Shown one piece after another: positions 44,202 to 53,432 of a stretch of DNA of 64,000 nucleotides (within the stretch, counting starts at the first letter, position 1; every line of letters starts with the position of its first letter). This stretch comes from Parashewanella sp965200795 (GTDB taxonomy: Bacteria > Pseudomonadota > Gammaproteobacteria > Enterobacterales > Shewanellaceae): the NCBI GenBank assembly GCA_965200795.1, contig CBDAVB010000022.1:48055-112054 (forward strand). Reading direction: 5' to 3'. A program made the position numbers and the translations under genes. A model generated the notes under the pieces. That model was given only the letters and a program-made list of their open reading frames with translations. It was not told the origin of the DNA and made no database searches.

Positions 44202-44954
44202 ATGATATGGTTTACCAAAAATTCTGAACACCGGATCATGGAAATTACCCCCGAATTACAAAGCGGAAAACTGATCAGACGCTACCAGCGTTTTCTGGCG
44301 GATATCGAGCTGGATAACGGCGAGATAGTTACCGTTCACTGCCCCAACACGGGTTCGATGAAAAACTGCCGGTTTCCCGGTTATAAAGTTTGGTTTTCCG
44401 TCTCGGATAACCCGAAACGCAAGTACAGCCGCACCTGGGAATTAACGGCGACGCCTGAAAATCATCTGATCGGCGTCAATACGGGCCGGGCGAATAAATT
44501 AGCGGCTGAGGCCATCGGGTCAGAAGTGATATCTGAACTTAGCGGATATTCAGATATCAGAACCGAGGTAAAGTACGGCGGTGAAAACAGCCGTATTGAT
44601 ATTCTGCTCAGTTGCGATGATAAAGCCGACTGTTACGTTGAGGTGAAAAGCTGCACCTTACTTGAAAACGGCCGGGGCTATTTTCCGGACGCCGTCACTG
44701 CCCGCGGTCAAAAGCATTTGCGTGAGCTGACGCAGGTCGCGGCATCCGGTCAAAGAGCGGTATTACTGTTTGTGGTTCAGCACTCAGGGATCAGGACAGT
44801 CAGCCCGGCGAAGCATATTGACCCTGAATATTCTGAATTACTGGCGCAAGCGGTTTCTGAAGGCGTTGAAGTTTTAGCTTACGGCGCAAAGCTTTCACCG
44901 GCGGCCATCACCATTACTCATAAGTGTGAGGTGGTGTTAAATCCCCGACTATAG
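44202..44954 (+). CDS. sfsA: sugar fermentation stimulation protein SfsA
   Basis: A 250-residue protein with the SfsA blocks HCPNTGSMKNC, SDNPKRKYSRTWEL, YGGENSRIDILL, CYVEVKSCTL and YFPDAVTARGQKHLRELTQV. The fold is nuclease-like and nucleic-acid binding; its physiological role is unsettled. The ATG at 44202 has AAGGA at a good distance. An ATG at 44238 gives the usual family N-terminus (MEITPELQ) and 238 residues, so the true start could be either. The TAG stop falls inside the first bases of a repeat B copy. sfsA-dksA-gluQ is the classic order. Confidence 0.93.
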   Translation: MIWFTKNSEHRIMEITPELQSGKLIRRYQRFLADIELDNGEIVTVHCPNTGSMKNCRFPGYKVWFSVSDNPKRKYSRTWELTATPENHLIGVNTGRANKLAAEAIGSEVISELSGYSDIRTEVKYGGENSRIDILLSCDDKADCYVEVKSCTLLENGRGYFPDAVTARGQKHLRELTQVAASGQRAVLLFVVQHSGIRTVSPAKHIDPEYSELLAQAVSEGVEVLAYGAKLSPAAITITHKCEVVLNPRL

Positions 44955-45089
44955 TTTTTTTCACTTTTCTGACGCCCGTTTTAAGCACTCCGCGGCGTTA
45001 CTCTTGCTTGAAAGACCGCCGGTATTACCGCACGAGAGCCCCTTTCGGAGCACTTAACCTGAACGCCGAAAATATCGAAAAACTTATAG
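44949..45089. repeat. repeat family B, complete copy behind sfsA
   Basis: A 141-bp unit starting CTATAGTTTTTTTCACTTTT and ending CGAAAAACTTATAG, so the outer ends form an inverted repeat. GCCGGTATTACCG lies in the middle. The same unit occurs inverted at 59983-60119, and its first arm occurs at 20056-20106. The first six bases overlap the sfsA stop. Confidence 0.85.
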
Positions 45090-45179
45090 CCGGATACTGA
45101 TAAACATTCAGACTGACGTCGTTGATTAAACCTGAACACTCATGTTATCTATGCTTACCGTGAACGTTCAGGTTAAAGT

Positions 45180-45209
45180 TTGATGTATCTCAGAGTCGGA
45201 TACTATACT
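45180..45209 (+). promoter_or_regulatory. candidate promoter for dksA
   Basis: TTGATG (45180-45185) and TATACT (45204-45209) are separated by 18 bases. They give a leader of about 230 bases before dksA, which contains a stem-loop TTGGTTTT/AAAACCAA near 45249-45268. Other start sites are possible. Confidence 0.45.
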
Positions 45210-45450
45210 TTGTGCCTGTGCCAGCCCGTCTGTAAGGGCGGCAGATGTTGGTTTTTGTAAAACCAACTGAAATATAAAGGTTTTATAACCCGGCTTGCGC
45301 TTAAGCTATATCGACGAACGTTTTGTGAGCGGTTACATTAAATGTTCGGTTCAAATGCCTAAAAAATTTGCCTAGGGATAAAAGTTCTGATATAGATAGC
45401 GGCCGTTCTTAAAAACGCCCTAAAACGCAATAGATGACAGGAGATGCGTT

Positions 45451-45894
45451 ATGCCTGAAGGCAACAAAAAACTTGGCGTACTCGCTATCGCTGGTGTAGA
45501 AGCATACCAGGAAAAGCCGGGTGAGGAGTACATGAACGCTGATCAGCTGGAGCATTTCAAGGTAATTCTTGAAGCTTGGCGTAACCAGTTGCGTGAAGAA
45601 GTCGACAGAACTCTTAACCATATGCAAGATGAAGCGGCGAACTTCCCGGATCCAGTAGATCGCGCGGCGCAGGAAGAAGAGTTCAGTCTTGAGTTACGTG
45701 CTCGTGACCGTGAACGTAAATTGATTAAGAAAATCGAAAAAACACTTCAGAAGATTGAAGAGGACGATTTCGGTTTCTGTGAGTCTTGCGGTATTGAAAT
45801 TGGTATCCGTCGCCTGGAAGCGCGTCCGACCGCCGATCAGTGTATTGACTGTAAGACGCTTGCTGAAATCAAAGAAAAACAAATGGCCGGATAA
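45451..45894 (+). CDS. dksA: RNA polymerase-binding transcription factor DksA
   Basis: A 147-residue DksA that enters the RNA polymerase secondary channel and potentiates ppGpp control. The coiled-coil tip motif DPVDRA has the two acidic residues at D67 and D70. The four zinc cysteines are intact (C110, C113, C131, C134), so this is the canonical zinc form. AGGAG precedes the ATG. The 360-base stretch between repeat B and the gene serves as its regulatory region. gluQ follows 55 bases downstream on the same strand. Confidence 0.96.
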   Translation: MPEGNKKLGVLAIAGVEAYQEKPGEEYMNADQLEHFKVILEAWRNQLREEVDRTLNHMQDEAANFPDPVDRAAQEEEFSLELRARDRERKLIKKIEKTLQKIEEDDFGFCESCGIEIGIRRLEARPTADQCIDCKTLAEIKEKQMAG

Positions 45895-45949
45895 CTGATT
45901 TTCGGTAATTGAATGGGAGTGCTGACTCCCGTTATAAGTTATTGTATTC

Positions 45950-46816
45950 ATGACAAAACCTTATATAGGTCGTTTTGCGCCCTCCCCGTCAGGTTCACTT
46001 CATTTTGGTTCACTGGCTGCCGCTTTAGGCAGTTATTTACGCGCCCGTTCACAAAATGGTAAATGGTTAGTTCGTGTTGAAGACATTGACCCCCCGAGAG
46101 AAGTAAAAGGAGCGGCGTCTGATATTCTCAGAACATTAGAAGCTTACGGCTTAACCTGGGATGATGAGGTGCTCTGCCAAAGCACTCGTACCGATGCCTA
46201 TCAAGCGCGAATTGATGATTTGCTGAGCCGGAATAAAGCCTATTTTTGTCAGTGTACCCGTAAACAAGTTCGCGCTATGGGAGGAGTCTATGACCGACGC
46301 TGCTTTCATTTACCCCGTAAGCTCAATCAAGGCGCTATTCGTGTTTTGAATGAGCGGCCTGTTTATCATTTTGAGGACAAACTTAAAGGGCGGGTGAGCG
46401 TGCCGGAGGCATTTGCCGAAGAGGACTTTATCATCAGACGCGGTGACGGCTTATACGCTTATCAGCTTGCCGTGGTTTTGGATGATCATTTTCAGGGCGT
46501 CACTGAGGTGGTAAGAGGCAATGATTTGCTTGAGGCCACCGCTCGTCAGATCAGTTTATTTAAGACCTTAAATTTAGCCGCTCCTGATTGGCTGCATTTA
46601 CCGTTAGCGAGCGAAAAGCCCGGGTTTAAGCTTTCGAAACAGAATCACGCGTTGCCTGTTGACGTAAAATACCCTCAGAAGACCTTACAGGCCGCGCTGG
46701 CATTTTTAGGTCAGCGACCCGTTGAAAATCATGCTGACGTTTCTTTAATGGTTAAGCAAGCCGTAGCGCAATTTAAGCCGGATACCATTCCAACTGAGCA
46801 TGAATGTTTAATTTAA
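45950..46816 (+). CDS. gluQ: glutamyl-Q tRNA(Asp) synthetase
   Basis: A 288-residue truncated glutamyl-tRNA synthetase that lacks the anticodon-binding domain and attaches glutamate to queuosine in tRNA-Asp. The HIGH-like motif is in FAPSPSGSLHFGSL (9-22), and the KMSKS-like motif reads KLSKQ (about 227). The zinc-site cysteines lie in YFCQCTRKQV and RRCFH. Placement right after dksA is the usual one, and dksA read-through is known to limit gluQ expression in enterobacteria. It converges on the DUF3581 unit. Confidence 0.95.
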   Translation: MTKPYIGRFAPSPSGSLHFGSLAAALGSYLRARSQNGKWLVRVEDIDPPREVKGAASDILRTLEAYGLTWDDEVLCQSTRTDAYQARIDDLLSRNKAYFCQCTRKQVRAMGGVYDRRCFHLPRKLNQGAIRVLNERPVYHFEDKLKGRVSVPEAFAEEDFIIRRGDGLYAYQLAVVLDDHFQGVTEVVRGNDLLEATARQISLFKTLNLAAPDWLHLPLASEKPGFKLSKQNHALPVDVKYPQKTLQAALAFLGQRPVENHADVSLMVKQAVAQFKPDTIPTEHECLI

Positions 46817-46889
46817 CTTTTAAGATGTTCATTGTTAATTTTGCTCCTCCTTTTCTCATCGCAGTTATAAAAAAGATTAAGATTAATCT

Positions 46890-47021
46890 TTACAACAGGT
46901 TAACCAGGATTAACGTAGCCATTAAATGCAGAAGAAAAACAATAAAAGCAATGATAACCGGAAAAGCGTATTTATGACGTTTTGAATGAACACGGTTAAC
47001 CCAAAGCGTAACGGCGCTCAT
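46890..47021 (-). CDS. 43-residue single-pass membrane protein
   Basis: A short frame on the minus strand from ATG 47021 to TAA 46890, with AACAGG eight bases upstream of the start. It begins 25 bases behind the DUF3581 stop, on the same strand, so the two are probably one operon. The product begins MSAVTLWVNRVHSKRHKY and continues with one long hydrophobic helix (FPVIIAFIVFLLHLMATLIL) to the end. A basic N-terminus followed by a helix suggests N-in orientation in the inner membrane. Function is unknown; the name rests only on composition, ribosome site and position. Confidence 0.55.
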   Translation of the reverse strand: MSAVTLWVNRVHSKRHKYAFPVIIAFIVFLLHLMATLILVNLL

Positions 47022-47045
47022 CAAAACCTGTTACTCGCTCCGGCG

Positions 47046-47759
47046 TTAACCCGCTTGTCTGAACCTGCTTTGTCTTTGTTCATACAAGCGGCGCATACTT
47101 TCAACGCCCGCCTCATCGTATTTACGAAGGCCGCTCAGCACCAGCGATTTTTTTCCCGTTCCGACGGGGTTACCGCCGCAGATCAGCTCAAAACGCAAAG
47201 TGACGTCACCGCGTTTACCCTTGATCTCAAACTCAGTTTTTACCAGCTTCAATTCAATATGATGAAAATCAAAACGACTTAATTCAAACGCCATGCTCTC
47301 ATAAATGACCAACGGCCGGGCGGGATTGATCATCACCTTATGCTGTCTCATTAACGGCAACAATACATGAGTGAAGTTTAAACCGGAAAAGGCGACGTAA
47401 CCGCGGATAAAGGCTTCCATTTGTTTTGGATCAGTATTAACAGCACCGCTACGCTCAACCGTTAAGTAGGTCTGATCACGATTACCGGTAATGGAAAATT
47501 CAGATTGAGCCTCATCAGGGAACCGCAGCTGCGCGCCGTCACCCGCCATACCTTTAAAATTGAATGTCATTGACCGGCTTAAGCCGTATTGATTCAGCAC
47601 TAAAGCGAAGAGTAAATCACCCGGAACACAAAAACGCTTAGCGTCAACGTCATGAATAGGGTTTAGATCGCCGGCGATATTTCTGGCAAAGTCACTGGCC
47701 TGCTGATCTGAAACTTGTACGGACTGCCCCCGCTTATTGAAGAAAGGCGCTAAAAACAT
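47046..47759 (-). CDS. DUF3581 family protein
   Basis: A 237-residue soluble protein recognised as DUF3581 by its start FLAPFFNKRGQSVQ, the hotdog-like NPIHDVDAKRFCVPGDLLFA segment and the C-terminal FELSRFDFHHIELKL. The NPIHxDxxxA-like motif resembles MaoC-type dehydratases, but no activity is known. The family is typical of Alteromonadales and vibrios, which helps place the organism. It is followed by the small membrane protein gene. Confidence 0.82.
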   Translation of the reverse strand: MFLAPFFNKRGQSVQVSDQQASDFARNIAGDLNPIHDVDAKRFCVPGDLLFALVLNQYGLSRSMTFNFKGMAGDGAQLRFPDEAQSEFSITGNRDQTYLTVERSGAVNTDPKQMEAFIRGYVAFSGLNFTHVLLPLMRQHKVMINPARPLVIYESMAFELSRFDFHHIELKLVKTEFEIKGKRGDVTLRFELICGGNPVGTGKKSLVLSGLRKYDEAGVESMRRLYEQRQSRFRQAG

Positions 47760-47994
47760 ATGCGACTGAACTCTCTGTTATTGTTTAAACTTAAAACGCT
47801 GAAGTCTACAACAGAAATTCAGTTTAACTCACCCTATGACTTACTCAATTGATTGTTAAACGCTTTTATCTGCGTCAGGTAAGGGAACTGTGATCAGCAA
47901 GCTAGATTTTAAGTAAATACTCCATACCTTGGCAACTCACTCAACTATATAACTATTTGATAAAATCTTATTCCAAATAGTTCTTAAGAAACTC

Positions 47995-48013
47995 AATGAT
48001 AACCATTCTCATT
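47995..48013. promoter_or_regulatory. Fur box upstream of the iron gene cluster
   Basis: AATGATAACCATTCTCATT matches the 19-base Fur consensus GATAATGATAATCATTATC well when read as overlapping NATWAT hexamers. It lies about 60 bases ahead of the first gene of the DUF4856-imelysin-TonB cluster, in promoter range, so iron repression by Fur is expected. Confidence 0.72.
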
Positions 48014-48070
48014 TACACTCTCATCCGCTAATATTTAACAGAATTAAATATATCTTTACATTTGGATTAC

Positions 48071-49792
48071 ATGATGAAAAAGACCGGCTTAACTTTCGCG
48101 ATTGTTTCCGCGCTGTCCTTATCCGCGTGCGGCGGCTCAAACAGCTCAGATGATGACACGCCTGCCCGACCTGTAAACTCCGCGCCGACTGACATTACCT
48201 TAAGCGCGGCAAGCGTTGATGAAAACCGGCCCGGCGCGACGGTCGGTACATTAACCGCCGCTGACGCCGACTCAGGTGATACTCACAGCTTCAGCGTTGA
48301 TAACGAAAATTTTGTTATTGCCGGTAATGAGCTAAAACTGGCTGACGGTTTCGCCGCTGACTTTGAAAACGCGCCGACGCTTACCGTTAATGTTACTGCG
48401 CGGGACAGCGCTGACGCGAGTTTCTCAAAAGCCCTCACCATTAACGTTAACGACTTACTGGAAACCTACACTTTCAGCAGTAAATTCACCGATGGTGACT
48501 CAGGCGTTTCTTACACGGGGCAAACGGCCCGACATGTATTAATCGCTGAGCTGAATCACTACATAGCCAATCAGCTTAAAGCTGATTTAGATAACGGCGT
48601 GTTAACCACTCGTGACGCCGTGCTGGCTAAGTTAAACAGCTATTTCAGAACCAGTGAGGAGCAATACGATAATTTCGAGCTTAGCGCTTTCGAAAACGCG
48701 AAACAGGGATTTTTAGCCGAAATTTCAAAAAGCCATAAAACACTGGTTGAAAAAATCGCCGGTAACGATGCGGCGAAACAGCATAAAGACTGGAATAACG
48801 GTGATTTCGCCGGCTGGAATGACAAAGGCTCAGTCACGCCGCAAGGCTTAGTTGAAGCATTATTTAATCAGCTTGCCGACAACGCCGGGACTCACCTGAG
48901 CGGCGCGGTTCGTCAGGACGTTAACAATAACGATATTGACGCCGTTTACCTTAATACCGACGGCACGGATCTTAAGCAGCTGATCCAAAAATTCCTGCTG
49001 ATGTCGGTCGCTTATTCGCAAGGTACGGATGATTACCTTGATGAAGGCCTGAGCAACGACAATGTTGAAGCGGAAAAAGACGGCACTCGTCCGTACTCAA
49101 GCCTTGAGCATCAGTTTGATGAGGGCTTCGGTTATTTCGGCGCCGCCCGTGATTACCTGTATTACAACGACAATGAAATCGCGGGCAAAGTAAAAACCGA
49201 AGCAGACGGCCGGGCGGACTGGAACGGTCAGTACGATACTGACGGTGACGGCGACATTGACCTGACGTCTGAAATCCATTTCGGACAATCGGTCAACGCC
49301 GCCAAACGTGACCGCGGCAGCCGGAGCAACGCCAATCCGACGGATTTCACTCAAACCACGATGGCAGCCTTTATCGCCGGCCGTAAACTGATTAATGACG
49401 CGGCGGGTACGGCGTTAACCGAGGCGCAAATGACCGAATTAGAAGGTTACCGTGACATCGCCGTAGACGGCTGGGAAAGGTCAATTGCCGCGACCGTAGT
49501 GCACTACATCAATGATACTCACGCTGATTTAGAAAAATTCGGCACCGGTGAATTTGATTATGCTGACCTCGCTAAACACTGGTCAGAAATGAAAGGGTTC
49601 GCGCTCGGCTTGCAGTTCAACCCTCATTCGGAAATTACCGAAGAGCAATTTGAGGAACTTCACTCATTAATGGGCGTCAGGCCTGTGCTTGCTCAGGCCG
49701 ATATTGACGCTTATCAGGCGGATCTGATTAAAGCCCGTGACATTCTGGCGCAAGCGTTAGCTTTTGATGATGAAAACGTCGAAAAGTGGTAA
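48071..49792 (+). CDS. DUF4856 lipoprotein with cadherin-like N-terminal domain
   Basis: A 573-residue lipoprotein. The lipobox LSAC places the lipidated cysteine at residue 20, and I start at ATG 48071 because it gives a proper signal peptide (an upstream TTG is in frame). Residues about 35-130 are a cadherin-like domain (DENRPGATVGTLTAADADSG). The remainder fits DUF4856, a helical domain found beside imelysins. An acidic DTDGDGDID stretch near 395 could bind calcium. Next come an imelysin-like lipoprotein and a TonB receptor, and a Fur box stands upstream, so a role in surface handling of iron or another metal is likely. Confidence 0.82.
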   Translation: MMKKTGLTFAIVSALSLSACGGSNSSDDDTPARPVNSAPTDITLSAASVDENRPGATVGTLTAADADSGDTHSFSVDNENFVIAGNELKLADGFAADFENAPTLTVNVTARDSADASFSKALTINVNDLLETYTFSSKFTDGDSGVSYTGQTARHVLIAELNHYIANQLKADLDNGVLTTRDAVLAKLNSYFRTSEEQYDNFELSAFENAKQGFLAEISKSHKTLVEKIAGNDAAKQHKDWNNGDFAGWNDKGSVTPQGLVEALFNQLADNAGTHLSGAVRQDVNNNDIDAVYLNTDGTDLKQLIQKFLLMSVAYSQGTDDYLDEGLSNDNVEAEKDGTRPYSSLEHQFDEGFGYFGAARDYLYYNDNEIAGKVKTEADGRADWNGQYDTDGDGDIDLTSEIHFGQSVNAAKRDRGSRSNANPTDFTQTTMAAFIAGRKLINDAAGTALTEAQMTELEGYRDIAVDGWERSIAATVVHYINDTHADLEKFGTGEFDYADLAKHWSEMKGFALGLQFNPHSEITEEQFEELHSLMGVRPVLAQADIDAYQADLIKARDILAQALAFDDENVEKW

Positions 49793-49924
49793 TAGACGGT
49801 TCTTTTTAACAGAAAATTTAAATCAATCTGAAGCTTGGCTCAGTGCCGGGCTTTGCCGTAAGTAACAAAATATAATTTTTTCGTCACTCCGGCATCAGTT
49901 ACAATAAATTCAGGAATGAAAGAT

Positions 49925-51151
49925 ATGCGTCTACTCTCAATATTGGCTTTGAGCGCCGCGGCCGCCTTAGTGTCAGGGTGCGGTGAAAGCACCTCAAGCT
50001 CTCAAGGTCCGGGTTTCGGCGATAATAACCGGCCGGATGGTGAAACCGATTTTAACCGGCAAGCCTTAATCGCTAACCTTGCCGATAACGTGATCGCGCC
50101 GACGTTCACTGAATTCAGAGATGACGCCGTGGCTCAGCAGCAGGCGGTGGCGGCTTACTGCCGGCAACAAAGCGCTTTTTCGCAAAACAGCGCCAGCGCG
50201 GATGAGGTTCAGAGCGCGCTGGCGGCGGCGCGGGACTCCTGGAGCAAAGCGATCGGCGTCTGGCAGCAGGCCGAGTTAATGCAAGTCGGACCGTTACTTG
50301 AAAATGACGCCCGTCTGAGAAACAACATTTATTCGTGGCCGGCGGTCAGTGCCTGCGGCGTTGATTTTGATGTCATGTTTTACCGCTCAGGCACGGTAAA
50401 CGGCGGCGCTTATGACATCTCTCAGCGCACCGCCAATCGCCGCGGGTTAGACGCGCTTGAATATCTGCTGTTCAACCAAAATTTAGCCGCCGGTTGCGCC
50501 GGCGCGGCTCCGGACGGCTGGGATAACCTGACGGATTCAGAAAAGAGACTGGCCCGCTGTGAATTTGCCGTTGAAGTCGCGGTCGACATTCGTAACAGCT
50601 CGGAAACCTTAGTGAACGCATGGCAGCGGCACACCGCCCGGCTAAAACAAGCCGGTGTGGCCGGCAGCGGCTTCGCGTCCGAGCATGAGGCGGTAAACCG
50701 AATTTCTGACGCCCTGTTCTATCTCGACTCAGCCACCAAAGACGGCAAGCTCGCGCTGCCTCTTGGTCTTTTAGGTGATAATTCCTGCGGCGCTCAGACC
50801 TGCGCTGACGATCTTGAATCTCAATACGCTCAACAATCTATCGAGCACATTATCAATAACCTCGAAGCGTTTGAGCGTCTGCTGCGAGGCGCAGAGGGCA
50901 CGGGTTTTACCGATTATCTGATCAACGCCGGCGACCGGGATACCGCTGATACCATGCTAAATGATCTGCGGGCGGCGTTAACCAGCGCCCGGGCTTATCA
51001 GGCCACGTTAGCGCGGACACTGACGGATAGTCCTGAGCAAGTAACGCGAACCCACGCCGAGGTAAAAAAAGTCACTGACAAACTCAAAACTGACTTTATT
51101 AACAGCCTCGCGCTTGAGCTTCCGAAAACCTCAGCCGGAGACAACGACTGA
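49925..51151 (+). CDS. imelysin-like lipoprotein (iron-regulated, M75 family)
   Basis: A 408-residue lipoprotein with lipobox LVSGC (cysteine 19). The ATG at 49925 has AGGA at 9-12 bases; an ATG nine bases earlier would have its ribosome site too close. The body is the two-bundle helical imelysin fold with WSKAIGVWQQAELMQVGPL near the start. The family GxHxxE metal motif appears as GLDALEYLLF, so the histidine is replaced by aspartate. Imelysins such as EfeO-M75 and IrpA take part in periplasmic iron handling. Its stop overlaps the TonB receptor start (TGATG). Confidence 0.82.
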   Translation: MRLLSILALSAAAALVSGCGESTSSSQGPGFGDNNRPDGETDFNRQALIANLADNVIAPTFTEFRDDAVAQQQAVAAYCRQQSAFSQNSASADEVQSALAAARDSWSKAIGVWQQAELMQVGPLLENDARLRNNIYSWPAVSACGVDFDVMFYRSGTVNGGAYDISQRTANRRGLDALEYLLFNQNLAAGCAGAAPDGWDNLTDSEKRLARCEFAVEVAVDIRNSSETLVNAWQRHTARLKQAGVAGSGFASEHEAVNRISDALFYLDSATKDGKLALPLGLLGDNSCGAQTCADDLESQYAQQSIEHIINNLEAFERLLRGAEGTGFTDYLINAGDRDTADTMLNDLRAALTSARAYQATLARTLTDSPEQVTRTHAEVKKVTDKLKTDFINSLALELPKTSAGDND

Positions 51152-53355
51152 TGAAAACAGCATGTAAATCGGGACTGGTCGCCGCGGCGATTACAACGTC
51201 ATTTTCAGCGAATGTATCAGCCGAGGAAACCGCGGCGGAAAAACTCATCGAGCGTGTTCAGATTATCGGTCAGAAACAACAGCTGAAAACCGAACCCGGC
51301 TCCGCGACCTTTATCGGTGAGCAGGAGCTTGAGCAGTTTAAGTTTGATGATATCAACCGCGTGCTTTACGGCATTCCGGGCGTCAATATCCGTGAGGAAG
51401 ACGGCTTTGGTTTACGCCCGAATATCGGTTTCCGCGGCGTCACGCCGGAGCGCAGTAAAAAAATCACCGTTATGGAAGACGGCGTGCTGATCGGCCCCGC
51501 GCCTTACTCCGCCCCGGCCGCTTATTACTTCCCGATGCTGACTAAAATCAACTCGCTGGAAGTGTATAAAGGTCCGGCGGCGATTAAATACGGCCCGTTT
51601 ACCGTTGCCGGGGCGCTGAACATGACCACCCGCGCCGTGCCAACGACGGCGGAGGGGCTGATTGACTTATCAATCGGCGGCAACGGCTATCAGAAAATCC
51701 ACGGTTATTACGGCGATACCGCCGGTGAATTCGGCTATCTTTTCGAAGCGGCGAAAATGAAGTCCGACGGTTTTAAGGAGCTTGACGGCGGCGGGGATAC
51801 CGGCTTTGACAAAAATGACATTATGGCGAAATTTCAATATGACTTTTCGACCGCCGGCTTAGATCAAATTGTTGAGCTGAAAATCGATTACGCTGATGAA
51901 GTTTCCGATGAAACCTACCTGGGTCTGACGGACGCTGACTTTGCCCGGAACCCGGATCGTCGTTATGTCGCCAGCCGAAAAGACAAGATGGACTGGGAGC
52001 ATCAGCAACTGATGCTGACTCACTTTATCGGCAATGATGACTTTGACGTCACCACTAAAATCTACCGCCATGATTTTGAGCGGTCATGGTTTAAGATTAA
52101 CGGCTTCGGCGACGGTTTATTTAACCGTAGTCTTGAAAGCGTTCTTCATGATCCGACCGAGGAAACGAACGCTCGTTTTTATGATGTGTTAACGGGTCTG
52201 CGGGATTCTGACGCATTCGTCGGACGAGTCATTCTCGGCGATAACCGGCGAGAATTTTACGCTCAGGGCATTCAGTCAGAACTGTATTGGTATACTGACT
52301 TTGCAGGCTTAACCCATACCTTTAACTTCGGCGCCCGTTTTCATCAGGATCAGATCAAACGACGTCACACGACCGATTCGTTCCTGATGCGCTCGGCGCG
52401 GTTAGTCGGCGACGGCGGCGCGCGAGTCATCAGCCCTGACGGCACCGATCTTGAACAAACCGATGCGATCTCAATATTCATGAAAGACACCGTCAGTTAT
52501 GAGGCGCTGGATGTGACGTTCGGCGTTCGCGGTGAGTTTATCGACGCTTATTACCGAAATCAGTATCCCGGTGAACAAGATGACTGGCAGAAAAAACGCA
52601 CTGATATCTGGCTGCCAAGTCTGAGTGTATTCTATAAGCTCTCTGACAATGCCGGCGTATTTTTCGGTGTTCATGAAGGCTTTGTACCATCGAGCCCGAA
52701 ACAGCCGTCAGGCATTAAGCCTGAAAGCAGTGTTAATTATGAGCTCGGCGGGCGTTACAGCAATGGCAATAGCAGCCTGGAAGCCACTGTATTTTACAAT
52801 GATATTGATAATCTGATTGAAACCTGCGGGTTCTCAAATTGCGGACAGGACTTCGACGAAGAATTTAACAGCGGCAAGGTTAGCGTTGCCGGTTTAGAGC
52901 TGACGGCCGGCCATACTTTTGAGCTCAAATCAGACTTAGATTGGCCGGTTCACCTCGCTTACACCTATACCAGAGCCGAGTTTGATGAAGAATTTGAATC
53001 TGATTTCTCTCAATGGGGTCATGTTGAGAAAGGTGACAAGTTGCCATACACACCTGAAAATCAACTGACTTTGAGAACGGGCTTAAACTCAAACGCTTGG
53101 GAAGTGAATGTTATCGCCCGCTATATTGATAGCATGCAAGAAGCGTCCGGAGACGGCGTTTTACTGTCAGGAGTTGAAACCGATGCCTTTACCGTTACAG
53201 ATTTAGCGGCGAATTACGATTTTGACAACTACGGCCTTGTTTACATAAAAGCAGACAATATTTTTGACAAGCGGGAAATCGTCAGCCGCCGTCCGTACGG
53301 CGCGAGACCGGGTAAAGCCCGTCAGGTTTTTGTCGGCTATCAGTATCGTTTTTAG
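51151..53355 (+). CDS. TonB-dependent receptor of the iron cluster
   Basis: A 734-residue outer-membrane receptor translationally coupled to the imelysin gene. It has a signal peptide (to about NVSA), a plug domain with PGVNIREEDGFGLRPNIGFR and LEVYKGPAAIKYGPFTVAGA, and a barrel ending in VFVGYQYRF. The plug resembles FecA-type siderophore/ferric dicitrate receptors, and the Fur box ahead of the operon supports iron as cargo. No FecA-like N-terminal signalling domain and no sigma/anti-sigma pair are present. Confidence 0.9.
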   Translation: MKTACKSGLVAAAITTSFSANVSAEETAAEKLIERVQIIGQKQQLKTEPGSATFIGEQELEQFKFDDINRVLYGIPGVNIREEDGFGLRPNIGFRGVTPERSKKITVMEDGVLIGPAPYSAPAAYYFPMLTKINSLEVYKGPAAIKYGPFTVAGALNMTTRAVPTTAEGLIDLSIGGNGYQKIHGYYGDTAGEFGYLFEAAKMKSDGFKELDGGGDTGFDKNDIMAKFQYDFSTAGLDQIVELKIDYADEVSDETYLGLTDADFARNPDRRYVASRKDKMDWEHQQLMLTHFIGNDDFDVTTKIYRHDFERSWFKINGFGDGLFNRSLESVLHDPTEETNARFYDVLTGLRDSDAFVGRVILGDNRREFYAQGIQSELYWYTDFAGLTHTFNFGARFHQDQIKRRHTTDSFLMRSARLVGDGGARVISPDGTDLEQTDAISIFMKDTVSYEALDVTFGVRGEFIDAYYRNQYPGEQDDWQKKRTDIWLPSLSVFYKLSDNAGVFFGVHEGFVPSSPKQPSGIKPESSVNYELGGRYSNGNSSLEATVFYNDIDNLIETCGFSNCGQDFDEEFNSGKVSVAGLELTAGHTFELKSDLDWPVHLAYTYTRAEFDEEFESDFSQWGHVEKGDKLPYTPENQLTLRTGLNSNAWEVNVIARYIDSMQEASGDGVLLSGVETDAFTVTDLAANYDFDNYGLVYIKADNIFDKREIVSRRPYGARPGKARQVFVGYQYRF

Positions 53356-53432
53356 TTTGAGTAAGCGGATGTCATATTAAGCGTTTGATCTGACATCCGA
53401 ATTCTTAATAAAACAATAACAAAGGTGTTGCC

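Noticed and set aside
46986..47282. A 98-codon plus-strand frame near the end of DUF3581
   Set aside because: It runs antisense to the DUF3581 gene and the small membrane protein gene, both better supported.
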